From: Paenibacillus timonensis | GTDB lineage: Bacteria > Bacillota > Bacilli > Paenibacillales > Paenibacillaceae | Reading direction: 5' to 3' | NCBI RefSeq assembly: GCF_009725205.1 | Contig: NZ_WNZY01000025.1 | Location: 1-64,000 of the forward strand | DNA length: 64,000 nt | Shown here: positions 27,469-36,527 of the stretch, in pieces | Layout: every line of letters begins with the position of its first letter | How positions within the stretch are numbered: position 1 is the first letter of the stretch | Translations under genes and position numbers: made by a program | Notes under the pieces: generated by a model | Seen by the model: only the letters and a program-made list of their open reading frames with translations | What the model was told of the DNA's origin: nothing | Database searches by the model: none

Positions 27469-28926
27469 CTATTCGTCGATGAGATTAGCTGCCTTCAGTT
27501 CCTTCTGCATTTGGCTCACCGCATCAGCCGCCGTCATTTCTCCGGACATGGCCTTCAGGGCGTAATTCTGCACGATTTTCTCTGCGTCGGCCCACTCCGG
27601 CAATGACAGCTCCAAAGTGGCGTACTGCTTGACCAGATCCTGCGCTTCTTGAACCCCCGGCAGCTTGCCGAACGGCGGCTTCACGGTTTCGTTGTACCAG
27701 AACGGTACGCCGTGGTCCATGTTATGCTCTTTGCCAGTCGCAGTCAGTGTGTACTGGTCGCCGTCCTTCGTGTAATCATCGCCTTCGATCCCCAGGCTGC
27801 CCAACGTAATTCCCGCTTCGGTGTGCCAAAACTCCAAGAACTTCTTCGCCGCATCCGGGTGCTCGGCATTCACTGGCATCATCCAGTAGTCCGGATCCCC
27901 GCGGCGCATCAGCAGGCTGCCATCCGGTCCTGTTGCACTGGCCAAAGCTTTGGCCTCAAACGTGGTGTTCGGGTCGGCTTCCTTCCGCGTGCTGTTGAAC
28001 ATCCCGACCCAGGCATCCCAATACGTGACCATGCCGACGCGGTCGGTCAGGAACAGGTTGCGCATCTTGCCCGTATCGTTCGTGACGAAGTTCGGGTCCA
28101 TGATGCCTTCCTTAGTCAGCTTGGCAAACCATTCGTACATCGGGATTGCCGCATCCGACGCATACGGAATCGTCCGTTTTCCGTCCTTCAGCACGTAACG
28201 ATATTTCAACCCGGCCGCGCTCATGAAGCCTTGAATATCATACAGGCCGGAGGTGCTAAGCCCGTATGTATCGGCTTTGCCGTTACCGTCCGGGTCCTGC
28301 TCCTTGAACGCCTTCAGCACGTTATAATAGTCGTCAAGCGTTTTGGGCTCCTGCAGGTTCAGCTTGTCCAGCCAGTCCTTGCGGACGATCGGCATCGTAC
28401 CGCCTTGAAACTTGGAGAATACGGCGTAGATGTTACCGTCTTGACCTTTCAGTTGATCCCATTCCGCGGATGGAACGACGCTTGGATCTGACAATTGGCT
28501 CGAACCTTGCACGAAATCCGTTATGTTAGTCAGCGCACCTTGTTCGACGAAGCTGTTCAGCTTGCCGAGGTCGCTGCCTTCGATAAGGTCGTATTTCTCA
28601 CCGGAACCTAGCGCTGTCAGCACCTTTTGGTCATAGTCGCTGGCCGGGCGCTCAATTGTCACGTCGATACCCGTTAACCGTTTGATTTCCTGCTCAAATT
28701 TGGCGTTCTCCTCCGGCGTTTTTCCGCCTACGTTGGCGGACAAGATGCGCAGCTTCATGTCCCCTGCCGGCGTTTCCGATGGCGCTCCGGTTGAAGCGCT
28801 GTTTTGTGTTTCGTTCGTCCCGCCATTCGCCGAGGTACCATTATTAGGTGTATTTCCACCGCAGGCCGACAACAGCATCGAACCAATCGCCAGCAGCGCC
28901 ATGAGATGAGTCGCTTTCCTTTTCAC
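27469..28926 (-). CDS. Extracellular solute-binding lipoprotein of a sugar ABC transporter
   Basis: 485-aa type-1 (MalE/LplA-like) binding protein. Signal peptide with lipobox LLSACGG gives the anchored Cys near residue 22, followed by a Ser/Thr/Asn-rich linker to ~55 and two binding lobes. GTG start at 28926 with GGAGG 9 bases upstream. The large size (LplA group) is typical of Paenibacillus transporters for oligosaccharides or complex sugars. It follows the LacI gene by 40 bp with no obvious promoter between, so both may be co-transcribed. Confidence 0.92.
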   Translation of the reverse strand: MKRKATHLMALLAIGSMLLSACGGNTPNNGTSANGGTNETQNSASTGAPSETPAGDMKLRILSANVGGKTPEENAKFEQEIKRLTGIDVTIERPASDYDQKVLTALGSGEKYDLIEGSDLGKLNSFVEQGALTNITDFVQGSSQLSDPSVVPSAEWDQLKGQDGNIYAVFSKFQGGTMPIVRKDWLDKLNLQEPKTLDDYYNVLKAFKEQDPDGNGKADTYGLSTSGLYDIQGFMSAAGLKYRYVLKDGKRTIPYASDAAIPMYEWFAKLTKEGIMDPNFVTNDTGKMRNLFLTDRVGMVTYWDAWVGMFNSTRKEADPNTTFEAKALASATGPDGSLLMRRGDPDYWMMPVNAEHPDAAKKFLEFWHTEAGITLGSLGIEGDDYTKDGDQYTLTATGKEHNMDHGVPFWYNETVKPPFGKLPGVQEAQDLVKQYATLELSLPEWADAEKIVQNYALKAMSGEMTAADAVSQMQKELKAANLIDE

Positions 28927-28966
28927 TGGATGATTTCCTCCTTGGTTTCTCTTCTAGATTCCTATC

Positions 28967-30001
28967 CTATCCTAGGGTTGATGCGCAGGAGCCACGTACC
29001 ACGATCTCTGCCGGAATTAGCGTTCGTTTGGCGAGACGCTTGCCGGTTTCGAGCTGCTCCAGCAAAAGCAGCATGGACTCCTGCCCCAGTTGGTCGGCAT
29101 GAAGCCGAACCCCGGTGAGGGGCGGTGAAAATTCCTGCGCCAATGGGCTGTCGTAAGCGAAGGACAACACGGACAGTTGCTCCGGTATGCTTAGGCCAAG
29201 CCGCTCCGCGGCCTGGTACACGCCTAGCGCCATCGAGTCGGTGTCGGCAAGAACCGCTGTGATGCCGGGATCCGCACACAGTTGGGCCAACACCGTATCG
29301 CAGCCAAACGTCATCGACGAGGTGATGCCGTCTGGCTTGTGTACGATCATGTCCCTCGGAGGCGCTAAGCCTGCCTGCTCAAACGCATTCAGGTAGCCTT
29401 GTCCGCGGTCAACCGCCACGGTACGGTTCGCCGGAGCATTCAGAAACAGGATGCGACGGTGCCCAAGCGACATCAGGTACTGTGTCGCTTTCGCAGCGAT
29501 ACCGACATTATCGTTGTCGACATAACAGACACGGGACTCGTCCTCCTCCGACGGACGACCGATGACAACGATGGGAAGGTCCCGCTGTAAGCAATCCTCA
29601 ATTCGGGAATCACCGATCACCGCATCAAGGATAATCTCGCCGTCCACCGGATCGGAGGCGATGTGTTCCACCTGATTTTTGTAGGTGGAAGACACGTTGT
29701 TGATTAACAGGCGATACCCTTGCTCATAACATACGGGCAGCACCCCGTTGAGCAGCGAATACTGAAACTGGTTCAGCTTCGCCTTCTGTTCGCCCCGCAT
29801 ATTCAGGCCGACGATGCGCGTCGTTTTGTTCACCAGACTACGGGCCCAGTAGTTTGGTCGGTAATTCAGCTCTTTTGCCACCCGGAGAACCTCTGCCGTC
29901 ACTTCCTTGCTGATCGGGCGTTTTTTGCTGAACACACTGGATACCGTGCTCTTTGATACCCCCGCCGCCTTTGCCACATCATCAATCGTTGCCAAGGTCA
30001 C
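28967..30001 (-). CDS. LacI-family transcriptional regulator
   Basis: 344 aa. N-terminal HTH and hinge helix (TIDDVAKAAGVSKSTVSSVF ... LNYRPNYWARSL), then a periplasmic-binding-like sensor domain (~60-340). GTG start at 30001 with AGAGGA upstream. Two AAACCGGTTT palindromes in its own leader suggest autoregulation and control of the following sugar-uptake operon; the effector sugar is unknown. Confidence 0.93.
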   Translation of the reverse strand: MTLATIDDVAKAAGVSKSTVSSVFSKKRPISKEVTAEVLRVAKELNYRPNYWARSLVNKTTRIVGLNMRGEQKAKLNQFQYSLLNGVLPVCYEQGYRLLINNVSSTYKNQVEHIASDPVDGEIILDAVIGDSRIEDCLQRDLPIVVIGRPSEEDESRVCYVDNDNVGIAAKATQYLMSLGHRRILFLNAPANRTVAVDRGQGYLNAFEQAGLAPPRDMIVHKPDGITSSMTFGCDTVLAQLCADPGITAVLADTDSMALGVYQAAERLGLSIPEQLSVLSFAYDSPLAQEFSPPLTGVRLHADQLGQESMLLLLEQLETGKRLAKRTLIPAEIVVRGSCASTLG

Positions 30002-30017
30002 TCGATCCTCTCTACAA

Positions 30018-30033
30018 TTCGTACTAGTACGAA
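30018..30033. promoter_or_regulatory. 16-bp perfect palindrome in the lacI leader
   Basis: TTCGTACTAGTACGAA lies 17-32 bp upstream of the GTG start, close to the RBS. It could be an additional operator or an RNA hairpin occluding initiation. Confidence 0.4.
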
Positions 30034-30041
30034 CCTAGATT

Positions 30042-30051
30042 AAACCGGTTT
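30042..30051. promoter_or_regulatory. LacI-type operator O1
   Basis: AAACCGGTTT with central CCGG, typical of LacI/GalR operators; a degenerate half copy (AAACCGTTT) lies just beyond at 30057-30065. Confidence 0.6.
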
Positions 30052-30111
30052 TGTTAAAACCGTTTCGTCTTCCCGTCTGAAGTTTGTAAAATTGCAGCGC
30101 TGCGGTCTGTA

Positions 30112-30121
30112 AAACCGGTTT
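30112..30121. promoter_or_regulatory. LacI-type operator O2
   Basis: Second identical AAACCGGTTT, 70 bp centre to centre from the first, compatible with looping. Confidence 0.6.
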
Positions 30122-30143
30122 AACTGAAATGAATAGATTGCAC

Positions 30144-30171
30144 AAAAAAAACGGCCAATCGGCCGTTTTTC
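30144..30171. terminator. Terminator of the fucosidase gene
   Basis: AAAAACGGCC-AATC-GGCCGTTTTT, a 10-bp perfect stem with A/T runs on both sides, 38 bp behind the fucosidase stop. Confidence 0.85.
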
Positions 30172-30208
30172 ATCGATAGAATATAAATGTGTCTCGCAAT
30201 CTCTTACT

Positions 30209-31495
30209 CTAGTTATGGGTGACAACGGCGCCTGATCCGCCGTACATTTCGATGGGCTCGGCAAACTCCAGCTTCAGGACAGTGACCTGCGCATGGCAAT
30301 CCTCCGGCGTCATATATATCCACGTCGTACCCGGAATGTTAAACCAAGGCACACCGCCATGGATGTCATAGTTCAGCTCCTTGCCCGTATGGAGGACGGT
30401 GATTTTACGGATTGGATTGCATAATCCCTTTAAGCAGACGCTTTCCTTCGGATCATCGTAAACGAATAGATACAACGTCCTCCGGTCTTTGCTGAGCGTG
30501 CTTCCGCCTGACCAATACCGGGTCATAATCCCCTCGGCGGTTCCATACACCGCATCTTCGTGCGTTCGAATCCAATCGCCCAATCCAAGCAGGATATCGA
30601 CTTGTCTCGAATCGATCGTCCCGTCTTCGCGGGGACCGATATTGAGCAGCATGTTGCCGCCCATGGAAATACAGTCGCAGAACATCCGAATCATTTGGTT
30701 TAATGATTTATAGTTGTGGTCATTCGGCTGATAACCCCAAGACGTATTGATCGTCGTGCAGAACTCCCAAGGTCCTTCGGGTCTTGTGATCGGCAGCCCT
30801 TGCTCCGGCGTTTTGTAGTCTCCGTGGCCGGCTAGGCGCGAATTGAGGATGAGATCCGGGTTAAAGGAGCGAAGATAAGTTTTAAACTCCGGCAATCCCC
30901 ATTGCTCCGCGCTGCGTTCCCAGTCTCCGTCGAACCAGAGTAAATCAACTGCGCCGTACCTCGTTAAAATCTCCTTCAGCTGATTCCGATTGAACTCTAG
31001 GAAGCTCTGCCATCTCTCCTCGTCCTGGATGCCGTCCAGCGGCTCCGAGAAACGGTTAACCTGGTTCAAATCCTCAGGCACGACTCCGCTTGGATACACG
31101 CTAGGGTAGTCCGGATGCGACCAGTCAATCAGCGAATAGTACATCCCAAGCCGAATCCCCCGTTTCTTGATCGCTTCGGCATATTCCTTAACGATGTCGC
31201 GTTCGGCCGGCGTTCGCTTCACTACGCTCAAGTCGCTGTATTGAGTATCAAACAGCGCTACGCCATCATGATGTTTCGTCGTCAACACCGCGTATTTGGC
31301 CCCGGACCGCTCGATCAATTCAGCCCACTGGTCCGCATCGAACCGGGACGCCGTAAAACCCTCCAGCTGCTTCATGTATTCCTCATACGAGATCACGCCA
31401 TTATGGAAAGACCAGGATTCCGAAACGCCATCGACCGCGTAGATTCCGTAATGAATAAAAATTCCCAGTTTGGCATCTTCAAACCATGGCCGCAT
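30209..31495 (-). CDS. Alpha-L-fucosidase, GH29-like
   Basis: 428-aa TIM-barrel enzyme predicted to release terminal L-fucose from oligosaccharides in the cytoplasm (no signal peptide). The N-terminus WFEDAKLGIFIHYGIYAVDG matches the GH29 opening, and the nucleophile Asp is proposed in DLLWFDGDW. The acid/base residue cannot be fixed by eye. The ATG at 31495 is chosen because AGGGGG lies 7 bases upstream; the ATG at 31501 is too close. It stands upstream of the LacI gene but is separated from it by a terminator. Confidence 0.85.
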   Translation of the reverse strand: MRPWFEDAKLGIFIHYGIYAVDGVSESWSFHNGVISYEEYMKQLEGFTASRFDADQWAELIERSGAKYAVLTTKHHDGVALFDTQYSDLSVVKRTPAERDIVKEYAEAIKKRGIRLGMYYSLIDWSHPDYPSVYPSGVVPEDLNQVNRFSEPLDGIQDEERWQSFLEFNRNQLKEILTRYGAVDLLWFDGDWERSAEQWGLPEFKTYLRSFNPDLILNSRLAGHGDYKTPEQGLPITRPEGPWEFCTTINTSWGYQPNDHNYKSLNQMIRMFCDCISMGGNMLLNIGPREDGTIDSRQVDILLGLGDWIRTHEDAVYGTAEGIMTRYWSGGSTLSKDRRTLYLFVYDDPKESVCLKGLCNPIRKITVLHTGKELNYDIHGGVPWFNIPGTTWIYMTPEDCHAQVTVLKLEFAEPIEMYGGSGAVVTHN

Positions 31496-31527
31496 CGTCA
31501 TGCCCCCTAATGTTATTTTTCTCTCTA

Positions 31528-31577
31528 ACGATAGGCTTTGGGGGTTTGAACGGTAAATATGTTGTTTTTACGATAGG
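31528..31577. repeat. Direct repeat ACGATAGG upstream of the fucosidase
   Basis: ACGATAGG occurs at 31528-31535 and 31570-31577, exactly 42 bp apart (four helical turns), upstream of the fucosidase start. It could be paired activator sites. Confidence 0.3.
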
Positions 31578-31598
31578 TATGTCGTTTTTGGAAAGTGC

Positions 31599-31880
31599 TT
31601 ACTGGTTTACCTTTGCAAAGAATGCCTTGAGCTCGCTTTTAACCTCCGCATCCATCAGATGCCAGCGTATGCCCCGAATGGCTCCTTCCAACGCATAAAG
31701 CATGTTCAGGCATGCCGTAGGATCTTGAAGCTTAATTCTTACAAAGGCTTCTTTGCTGCCCATCGTATAAAGCTGATCCGGCGTGTCCAGTCCGGCTTGC
31801 CGCAAATTACGCGCAATTACCGTACTGATATTAGGGAGGTCCTGAAGTTGAAGTTGCCGTTTTAAAGTACTCATTCCCAT
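31599..31880 (-). CDS. TfoX/Sxy C-terminal-domain protein
   Basis: 93 aa. It consists only of the helix-hairpin-helix-like TfoX C-terminal domain (DLPNISTVIARNLRQAGLDT, then DQLYTMGSKEAFVRIK); the N-terminal TfoX domain is absent. Stand-alone forms are common in Firmicutes and of unknown role. The upstream stop (31883-31885) is 2 bp before the ATG at 31880, so translation is coupled to the zinc-ribbon gene. Confidence 0.8.
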   Translation of the reverse strand: MGMSTLKRQLQLQDLPNISTVIARNLRQAGLDTPDQLYTMGSKEAFVRIKLQDPTACLNMLYALEGAIRGIRWHLMDAEVKSELKAFFAKVNQ

Positions 31881-31882
31881 CC

Positions 31883-32134
31883 CTACCCTTCCCGTAGTTG
31901 CTCCTGCCAAGCCGGCAGCCGCGCCATCAGGCTTCGAGCGGTGGACCTGGCCGCCTGAGCGTCCAGCCCTTGAGTACGAACTATAAAGTCGGTCATAGAT
32001 TTCAACTTCTCCTCCAACGACTGCATCGTACCATCTGGTCTCGCGCAGTGTACGCAGTAATCCTTACTCGTGTCGCTTAAGGCGAACTCGGACGGCTCTT
32101 GCATGGGCATGCCGCAGGCAATACAATTTTTCAT
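31883..32134 (-). CDS. Small zinc-ribbon protein
   Basis: 83 aa with a treble/ribbon made of CIACG (residues 4-8) and CVHCA (~28-32), followed by a helical tail. ATG 32134 (MKNCIACGMP) is preceded by AAGGAGTG. It is the second gene of a TetR/zinc-ribbon/TfoX-C unit; function unknown. Confidence 0.75.
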   Translation of the reverse strand: MKNCIACGMPMQEPSEFALSDTSKDYCVHCARPDGTMQSLEEKLKSMTDFIVRTQGLDAQAARSTARSLMARLPAWQEQLREG

Positions 32135-32168
32135 CTTAAACACTCCTTTTTAGTTTGACTAGGTACCC

Positions 32169-32840
32169 TTATCCCCGAGACGCAAGCAAACTTAGATAAT
32201 GCTCCAGCAGTTCCTCCCCGTAACGTTCCAATACAGAGCCCTCCGGTGCAAATAGATCGTCGTTCGCCAAATAATAATGGAGCAAACCGATCCAGGTGTT
32301 GAACAGCAAATGAAGCGGCATGGTCCGGATCAAACCAGCCCGCATCTCCCGTTCGGCAGCGGCGCAGAGATGATGGGATACAACCGACTGGATCGCAGTC
32401 AAGATATGCCGCGATTCGTCCGGCAGCATCCGGCTTTCCCTGACCAGCCGGGCATAAAAAGCCTCTCCTTCCCGCAGCCCCGCCAAATGAGCCTGCAGCA
32501 CCTCGCGCAGGCTACTTCCCTGGGAAGCCAGCTCATGCATCCGGGCGATCGTCTGTGCGCTAAACGCCTCGATCACTGCATTCAAGAGCGCCTCCTGCGT
32601 GGCAAAATGGGCAAATATCGTGCCGTGCGACACTCCCGCCTCCCGAGCTACATCCGCGGTACGAGTAGCTAACAGCCCTTCCCGGGCATACAGCGACAAC
32701 GCCGTATCGATTAACCGCTGACGGGTCTGTTCCTTTTGCTGCTGGCGCTGCGATTTAACCTTCTCCCCGCTCCCCTTGACTTCCAAGGCAATCCCCCTCT
32801 CCATTCCGTCCGTTGTTGAAGGCCCGTATACTCTATTCAT
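32169..32840 (-). CDS. TetR/AcrR-family repressor
   Basis: 223 aa. After a basic N-terminal tail, residues ~37-85 carry the TetR HTH (DTALSLYAREGLLATRTADV, then AREAGVSHGTIFAHFATQEA). The C-terminal ligand domain is all helical. Start ATG 32840 has GGAGAAA upstream. Its promoter region contains two tandem perfect dyads, so it almost certainly represses itself and the two small genes behind it. Confidence 0.9.
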   Translation of the reverse strand: MNRVYGPSTTDGMERGIALEVKGSGEKVKSQRQQQKEQTRQRLIDTALSLYAREGLLATRTADVAREAGVSHGTIFAHFATQEALLNAVIEAFSAQTIARMHELASQGSSLREVLQAHLAGLREGEAFYARLVRESRMLPDESRHILTAIQSVVSHHLCAAAEREMRAGLIRTMPLHLLFNTWIGLLHYYLANDDLFAPEGSVLERYGEELLEHYLSLLASRG

Positions 32841-32865
32841 GAAGTATTTCTCCGTTCACAAATTA

Positions 32866-32923
32866 TTGAGTTTAAACTCATTGAGTTTAAACTCAATATA
32901 AATCCATTGAGTTGAATTGTCAA
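32866..32923 (-). promoter_or_regulatory. TetR promoter with tandem operators
   Basis: TTGACA (32918-32923), 17-bp spacer, TATATT (32895-32900) on the minus strand. TGAGTTTAAACTCA occurs at 32867-32880 and again at 32882-32895, abutting the -10 and start point; a half copy (TTGAGTT) is in the spacer. Confidence 0.8.
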
Positions 32924-32950
32924 CTTTTGGTTTTACTTCTCCAGAACACA

Positions 32951-32979
32951 AAAGGAGTGTTCCCATAAGGAACACCCCC
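32951..32979 (-). terminator. Terminator of the beta-mannosidase gene
   Basis: On the minus strand GGGGTGTTCC-TTAT-GGGAACACTCCTTTTG, a stem of about 10 bp followed by TTTT, 17 bp behind the stop. Confidence 0.75.
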
Positions 32980-32995
32980 ACCTGTCTTCTGCAGG

Positions 32996-35491
32996 TTAAA
33001 TATCGAACACGCTGCGAACGGTGAGTCGCTCTCGCAGCTCGGCTAGCTCCGCCGGGCGACTCATTGCCGATTTGAGGATGGTAACCGTCTTCTGTGCCCC
33101 GGCCGACAAATCGAAATAGTTATCGCTGAAAATCGCGTCCAGCTCCGTAACATCCAGCTCTACGAACCGAGCATACGCTTCTGAGGTTAGCGTTATCGTA
33201 AAGCGATCTTCTGCCTCCGTGATCACGGCGTGGATGCCCGGGTCAACGAACCTGAAGTGCTTTGGTTTCACGAACAGGACCGTGCTGCCGCTTACGATCT
33301 CGCCGTCTTCGACCCAAGCATATTCGAGGTAGGACTCCCGCAGCTTCGCTTTGGTGTCCAGCTCTCCGGTAAAATCAAGCTTTTCCAGCTCCTTGCTGGT
33401 AAACGGTGGGATTTCCGCCATCCGCTCTCCTTGCCGGAGCACTTCGGAACGCGCATTCCGCAGCGTCCAGACCAGCTGGCCATTCGCAGTCCGCTTGCTT
33501 TCGTTGGATACGTGCAGCGCAACCCGCGCTCCTTCCTCGCAGGCGGATGCCAACACGGGGGCGAAGAAGCGCTTAGCCTCGTACTGCAACGCCTTCCATC
33601 GCCCGAAGTAGTCGATGCTCGACCAGGAGGCCACCGGCCAGATATCGTTGAGCTGCCAGTACAACGCCCCCATACAGCGGCCCCGGTGACGCCGCCAATG
33701 CTCCACTCCGCAGCGCATCCCTTCGGCTTGAATCAGCTGGGAGGCATACAACAAGGAGGAGAAGTCCCTCGGATAACGATACGTCTCCCCGATGTAGTAG
33801 AGGATTTTTTCGTTCCCTGTCCCGTTTTTTTGGTGGGATTCCATCACATACGAGAAGATATTCCGGTCCTCAGGCAGCGTAAACGTCTCCACCGTCTTAA
33901 GCGACGGGAACGACTGCAGGCCGAACTCCGACATGTAACGCGGGTATAGCGTGCGGTAGGCGGTGAAAGGCTTTTTGCCGTGCCACACATCCCAATAATG
34001 CATGTCTCCGTAATTCTCGTCATTTGGCTTATCGAAGCTCCCCTTCGAGGACGGCGAAGCCCGCCAGTAGAACGTGTTCGGATCAATTTCCTTCGCGATC
34101 TCCGGCAGTAACACCTCATACATCTTGATGTAGTCCGCTTGCAGCTGCAGCGAGGTTTGCTCCGCCCAATTCCACTCGTCCCAAGCCAGCTCCTGTTCGT
34201 TATTCCCGCACCACAGCCCCAGCGAGGCGTGATGGCGCAGCCGCTTCATGTTGTCGATCGTCTCCTGCGTAATGTTCTCCTTGAATTCTTCGGTCAGCTC
34301 ATAAACGCCGCACGCATACATGTGGTCCTGCCAAACGACAATCCCAAATTCATCGCATAGGTCGTAAAAATAATCCTCCGGATAATGCCCTCCGCCCCAA
34401 ACGCGAATCGTATTAAAGTTGGCTTCGGCACAGCTGCGAATCAGCTGCTCCGTGCGCTCTCGGCTACGGCGCGGGAAGATGTTGTCCTCCGGAATATAAT
34501 CCGCCCCCATGGAAAAGAACGGGATCCCGTTCACGACAAACTGGAACGATTCGCCCCATTCGTCTTCTTCCTGCAGCACCGTCAGGGTGCGCAGTCCAAT
34601 GCGCAGCTCGCGCCGGTCCAGTTCTCGCCCCTGCTCACTCACTACGACCTCGACCTCATATAGCGGTTGCTCGCCGAGCCCATTTGGCCACCACAATTCC
34701 GGATTTGGAATCTCCACCGGGATGTGTTGCTCCTGGAGAGTACCGTCCGGCCCCACCGTTAACGGCTCGTTTCGTTCCAGGACGCCGGTTTCAACCACGT
34801 TACCCGATGGGCTGGTCACACGGACCGTGATCCCCCGGTTCCCTTCCGCCCAGCTATCCGTCCGTACGCGCACATCCAAACTGACCTTGCCGGGTTCATG
34901 GGTTTGCGTGACGTACACGTCCTTGATCCGGGCGCGATCGTAACCCCGGACGGTCATCTCCCTCCAAATCCCGAGGTCGGGCAGCTGCGGTCCCCAATCC
35001 CAGCCGAACATCGAGTGCGCCTTGCGTAGATGCGATATGCCCGGTACAGCATCAGCGCAACCGATCAGCGGACGTTCCGCCTGTTTGCGCAGCACATATT
35101 CGACCGGCGATCGCAAGATCACGTAAATGTGATTTTCCCCAAGGGTCAGCAGCGACTTCATGTCCACCTCGTACGTGCGATGCATGTTGTCGGCGTTTAG
35201 AATCGCTATCCCGTTCAGGTACACCTCGGCCAGCGTGTCCAGCCCTTCGCAAAGCAGCACTACCCGGTCATGGTCCAGCGCAGACTCGTCCACAAGGAAC
35301 GTCCGTTCATATTCGTAATCATATTTGGATAACTCAAGCACTTCGTACTCCTGATCACGGTAATACGGATCCGGCATTTGCCCGGCATTCAATAAATCGT
35401 AATAAACCGAACCCGGCACCGTCCCTGGGCTCCATTCGGTCTGGTCCAGCCGTTTCATCCGCCAAGCTCCGCCCAAATCGACAAGCAGCAT
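32996..35491 (-). CDS. Beta-mannosidase, glycoside hydrolase family 2
   Basis: 831-aa retaining glycosidase. Order: jelly-roll domain (~1-180, [18 protein letters not shown]), Ig-like domain, TIM barrel (~290-590) with [19 protein letters not shown], the acid/base Glu in WCGNNEQE and the nucleophile Glu in [11 protein letters not shown], then C-terminal beta domains. These motifs are those of the mannosidase branch of GH2. No signal peptide, so it acts on imported manno-oligosaccharides or N-glycan fragments. It is divergent from an AraC-type regulator, which probably controls it. Confidence 0.93.
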   Translation of the reverse strand: MLLVDLGGAWRMKRLDQTEWSPGTVPGSVYYDLLNAGQMPDPYYRDQEYEVLELSKYDYEYERTFLVDESALDHDRVVLLCEGLDTLAEVYLNGIAILNADNMHRTYEVDMKSLLTLGENHIYVILRSPVEYVLRKQAERPLIGCADAVPGISHLRKAHSMFGWDWGPQLPDLGIWREMTVRGYDRARIKDVYVTQTHEPGKVSLDVRVRTDSWAEGNRGITVRVTSPSGNVVETGVLERNEPLTVGPDGTLQEQHIPVEIPNPELWWPNGLGEQPLYEVEVVVSEQGRELDRRELRIGLRTLTVLQEEDEWGESFQFVVNGIPFFSMGADYIPEDNIFPRRSRERTEQLIRSCAEANFNTIRVWGGGHYPEDYFYDLCDEFGIVVWQDHMYACGVYELTEEFKENITQETIDNMKRLRHHASLGLWCGNNEQELAWDEWNWAEQTSLQLQADYIKMYEVLLPEIAKEIDPNTFYWRASPSSKGSFDKPNDENYGDMHYWDVWHGKKPFTAYRTLYPRYMSEFGLQSFPSLKTVETFTLPEDRNIFSYVMESHQKNGTGNEKILYYIGETYRYPRDFSSLLYASQLIQAEGMRCGVEHWRRHRGRCMGALYWQLNDIWPVASWSSIDYFGRWKALQYEAKRFFAPVLASACEEGARVALHVSNESKRTANGQLVWTLRNARSEVLRQGERMAEIPPFTSKELEKLDFTGELDTKAKLRESYLEYAWVEDGEIVSGSTVLFVKPKHFRFVDPGIHAVITEAEDRFTITLTSEAYARFVELDVTELDAIFSDNYFDLSAGAQKTVTILKSAMSRPAELAELRERLTVRSVFDI

Positions 35492-35626
35492 CGTTTTGCC
35501 TCCTCATGTACTTTTTTATCCTGACTATGGTTTGATTGTACTAAAGAGGCTGGCTAGTTTCTTGTATTGTGTTCACCCAAGTCATGTGCTATTTTAACAT
35601 CAACTGATCATGGCGAGGTGTCATCC

Positions 35627-36511
35627 ATGTTGAAATATACCGAGGAAAACTACATCGATCCGGAGGTGCCGGTCAACCCCTTCTGGGTGGAAAGCTTGTC
35701 CCAGGTATCGCCGGAGCATACTCATGATTTTTTCGAATTTTTCGTGATCGAGGACGGGAGTTGCCGCCATGTCGTTAATGGAGAGACCCAATGGCTGCGA
35801 GCAGGCTGCCTCGTATTTATAAGACCGGAAGATGTACATAAATATGAGCGGAACGGGGAGGAGGATTGCCGGTTTTACAATGTCCCCTGCCGCCATCGTT
35901 TGGTCAGCGAAGCGCTGGCCTATTTAGGGGAAGCGGAGATGACCGGACAGCTGCTGCAGTCGCCCACCCCCCGGGTCGCCATGCTGTCGCAAACGGAGGT
36001 CGGCGAATTCGTCGCCTTGTTCGAACGCATCAAGCTGTTGTCCAGCATCGATAAGCAGAAAGCTCGCATCGCTCTCAAAAGCGGGCTGATCGACCTTCTG
36101 ACCCGCTACTTCTTCAACCCGGACCCGGTAAAGCAGGCGGAATTCCCACTGTGGCTGGAGTACGCCCTCGGCAAAATGCAGCTAAAAGACAACCTCCACC
36201 GCGGGTTACCCGCCCTGTATGAATTGTCGGGAAGGAGCGTTGGCCACGTGAACCGCGCCTTCCGGCAGTATTTGCAGCAGACCCCAACGGAATATCTCAA
36301 TCAGCTCAAGCTGAATATCGCTCGCAATCTGTTGCTAACCACAGAGCTGCGCGTTGTGGAAATCGCTCTGGAGTGCGGGTTCGAGAATGTCAGCCATTTT
36401 TATCATCAGTTCAAAAAATGGTACCGCCAAGCTCCGCTGGACCTACGCCGGAGTCGCCAAGCCGCCCCTAGGCCGACAGCCGGTCCCGGGGCAACGCGAC
36501 AGCCGGAATAA
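35627..36511 (+). CDS. AraC-family regulator with N-terminal cupin
   Basis: 294 aa. Residues ~15-110 form an AraC-type sugar-binding cupin (EHTHDFFEFFVIEDGS). Two C-terminal HTH motifs follow (LYELSGRSVGHVNRAFRQYL and VVEIALECGFENVSHFYHQF). ATG 35627 is preceded by GCGAGGTG; an upstream ATG has no RBS. It is divergent from the beta-mannosidase gene with a 135-bp shared promoter region, so it is the likely inducer-responsive activator. Confidence 0.9.
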   Translation: MLKYTEENYIDPEVPVNPFWVESLSQVSPEHTHDFFEFFVIEDGSCRHVVNGETQWLRAGCLVFIRPEDVHKYERNGEEDCRFYNVPCRHRLVSEALAYLGEAEMTGQLLQSPTPRVAMLSQTEVGEFVALFERIKLLSSIDKQKARIALKSGLIDLLTRYFFNPDPVKQAEFPLWLEYALGKMQLKDNLHRGLPALYELSGRSVGHVNRAFRQYLQQTPTEYLNQLKLNIARNLLLTTELRVVEIALECGFENVSHFYHQFKKWYRQAPLDLRRSRQAAPRPTAGPGATRQPE

Positions 36512-36522
36512 TTCCGGCTTTG
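36501..36522. terminator. Short hairpin overlapping the AraC stop codon
   Basis: AGCCGGAATAATTCCGGCT is a perfect dyad containing the TAA stop, followed by only TT; a weak terminator. Confidence 0.45.
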
Positions 36523-36527
36523 CGCCG

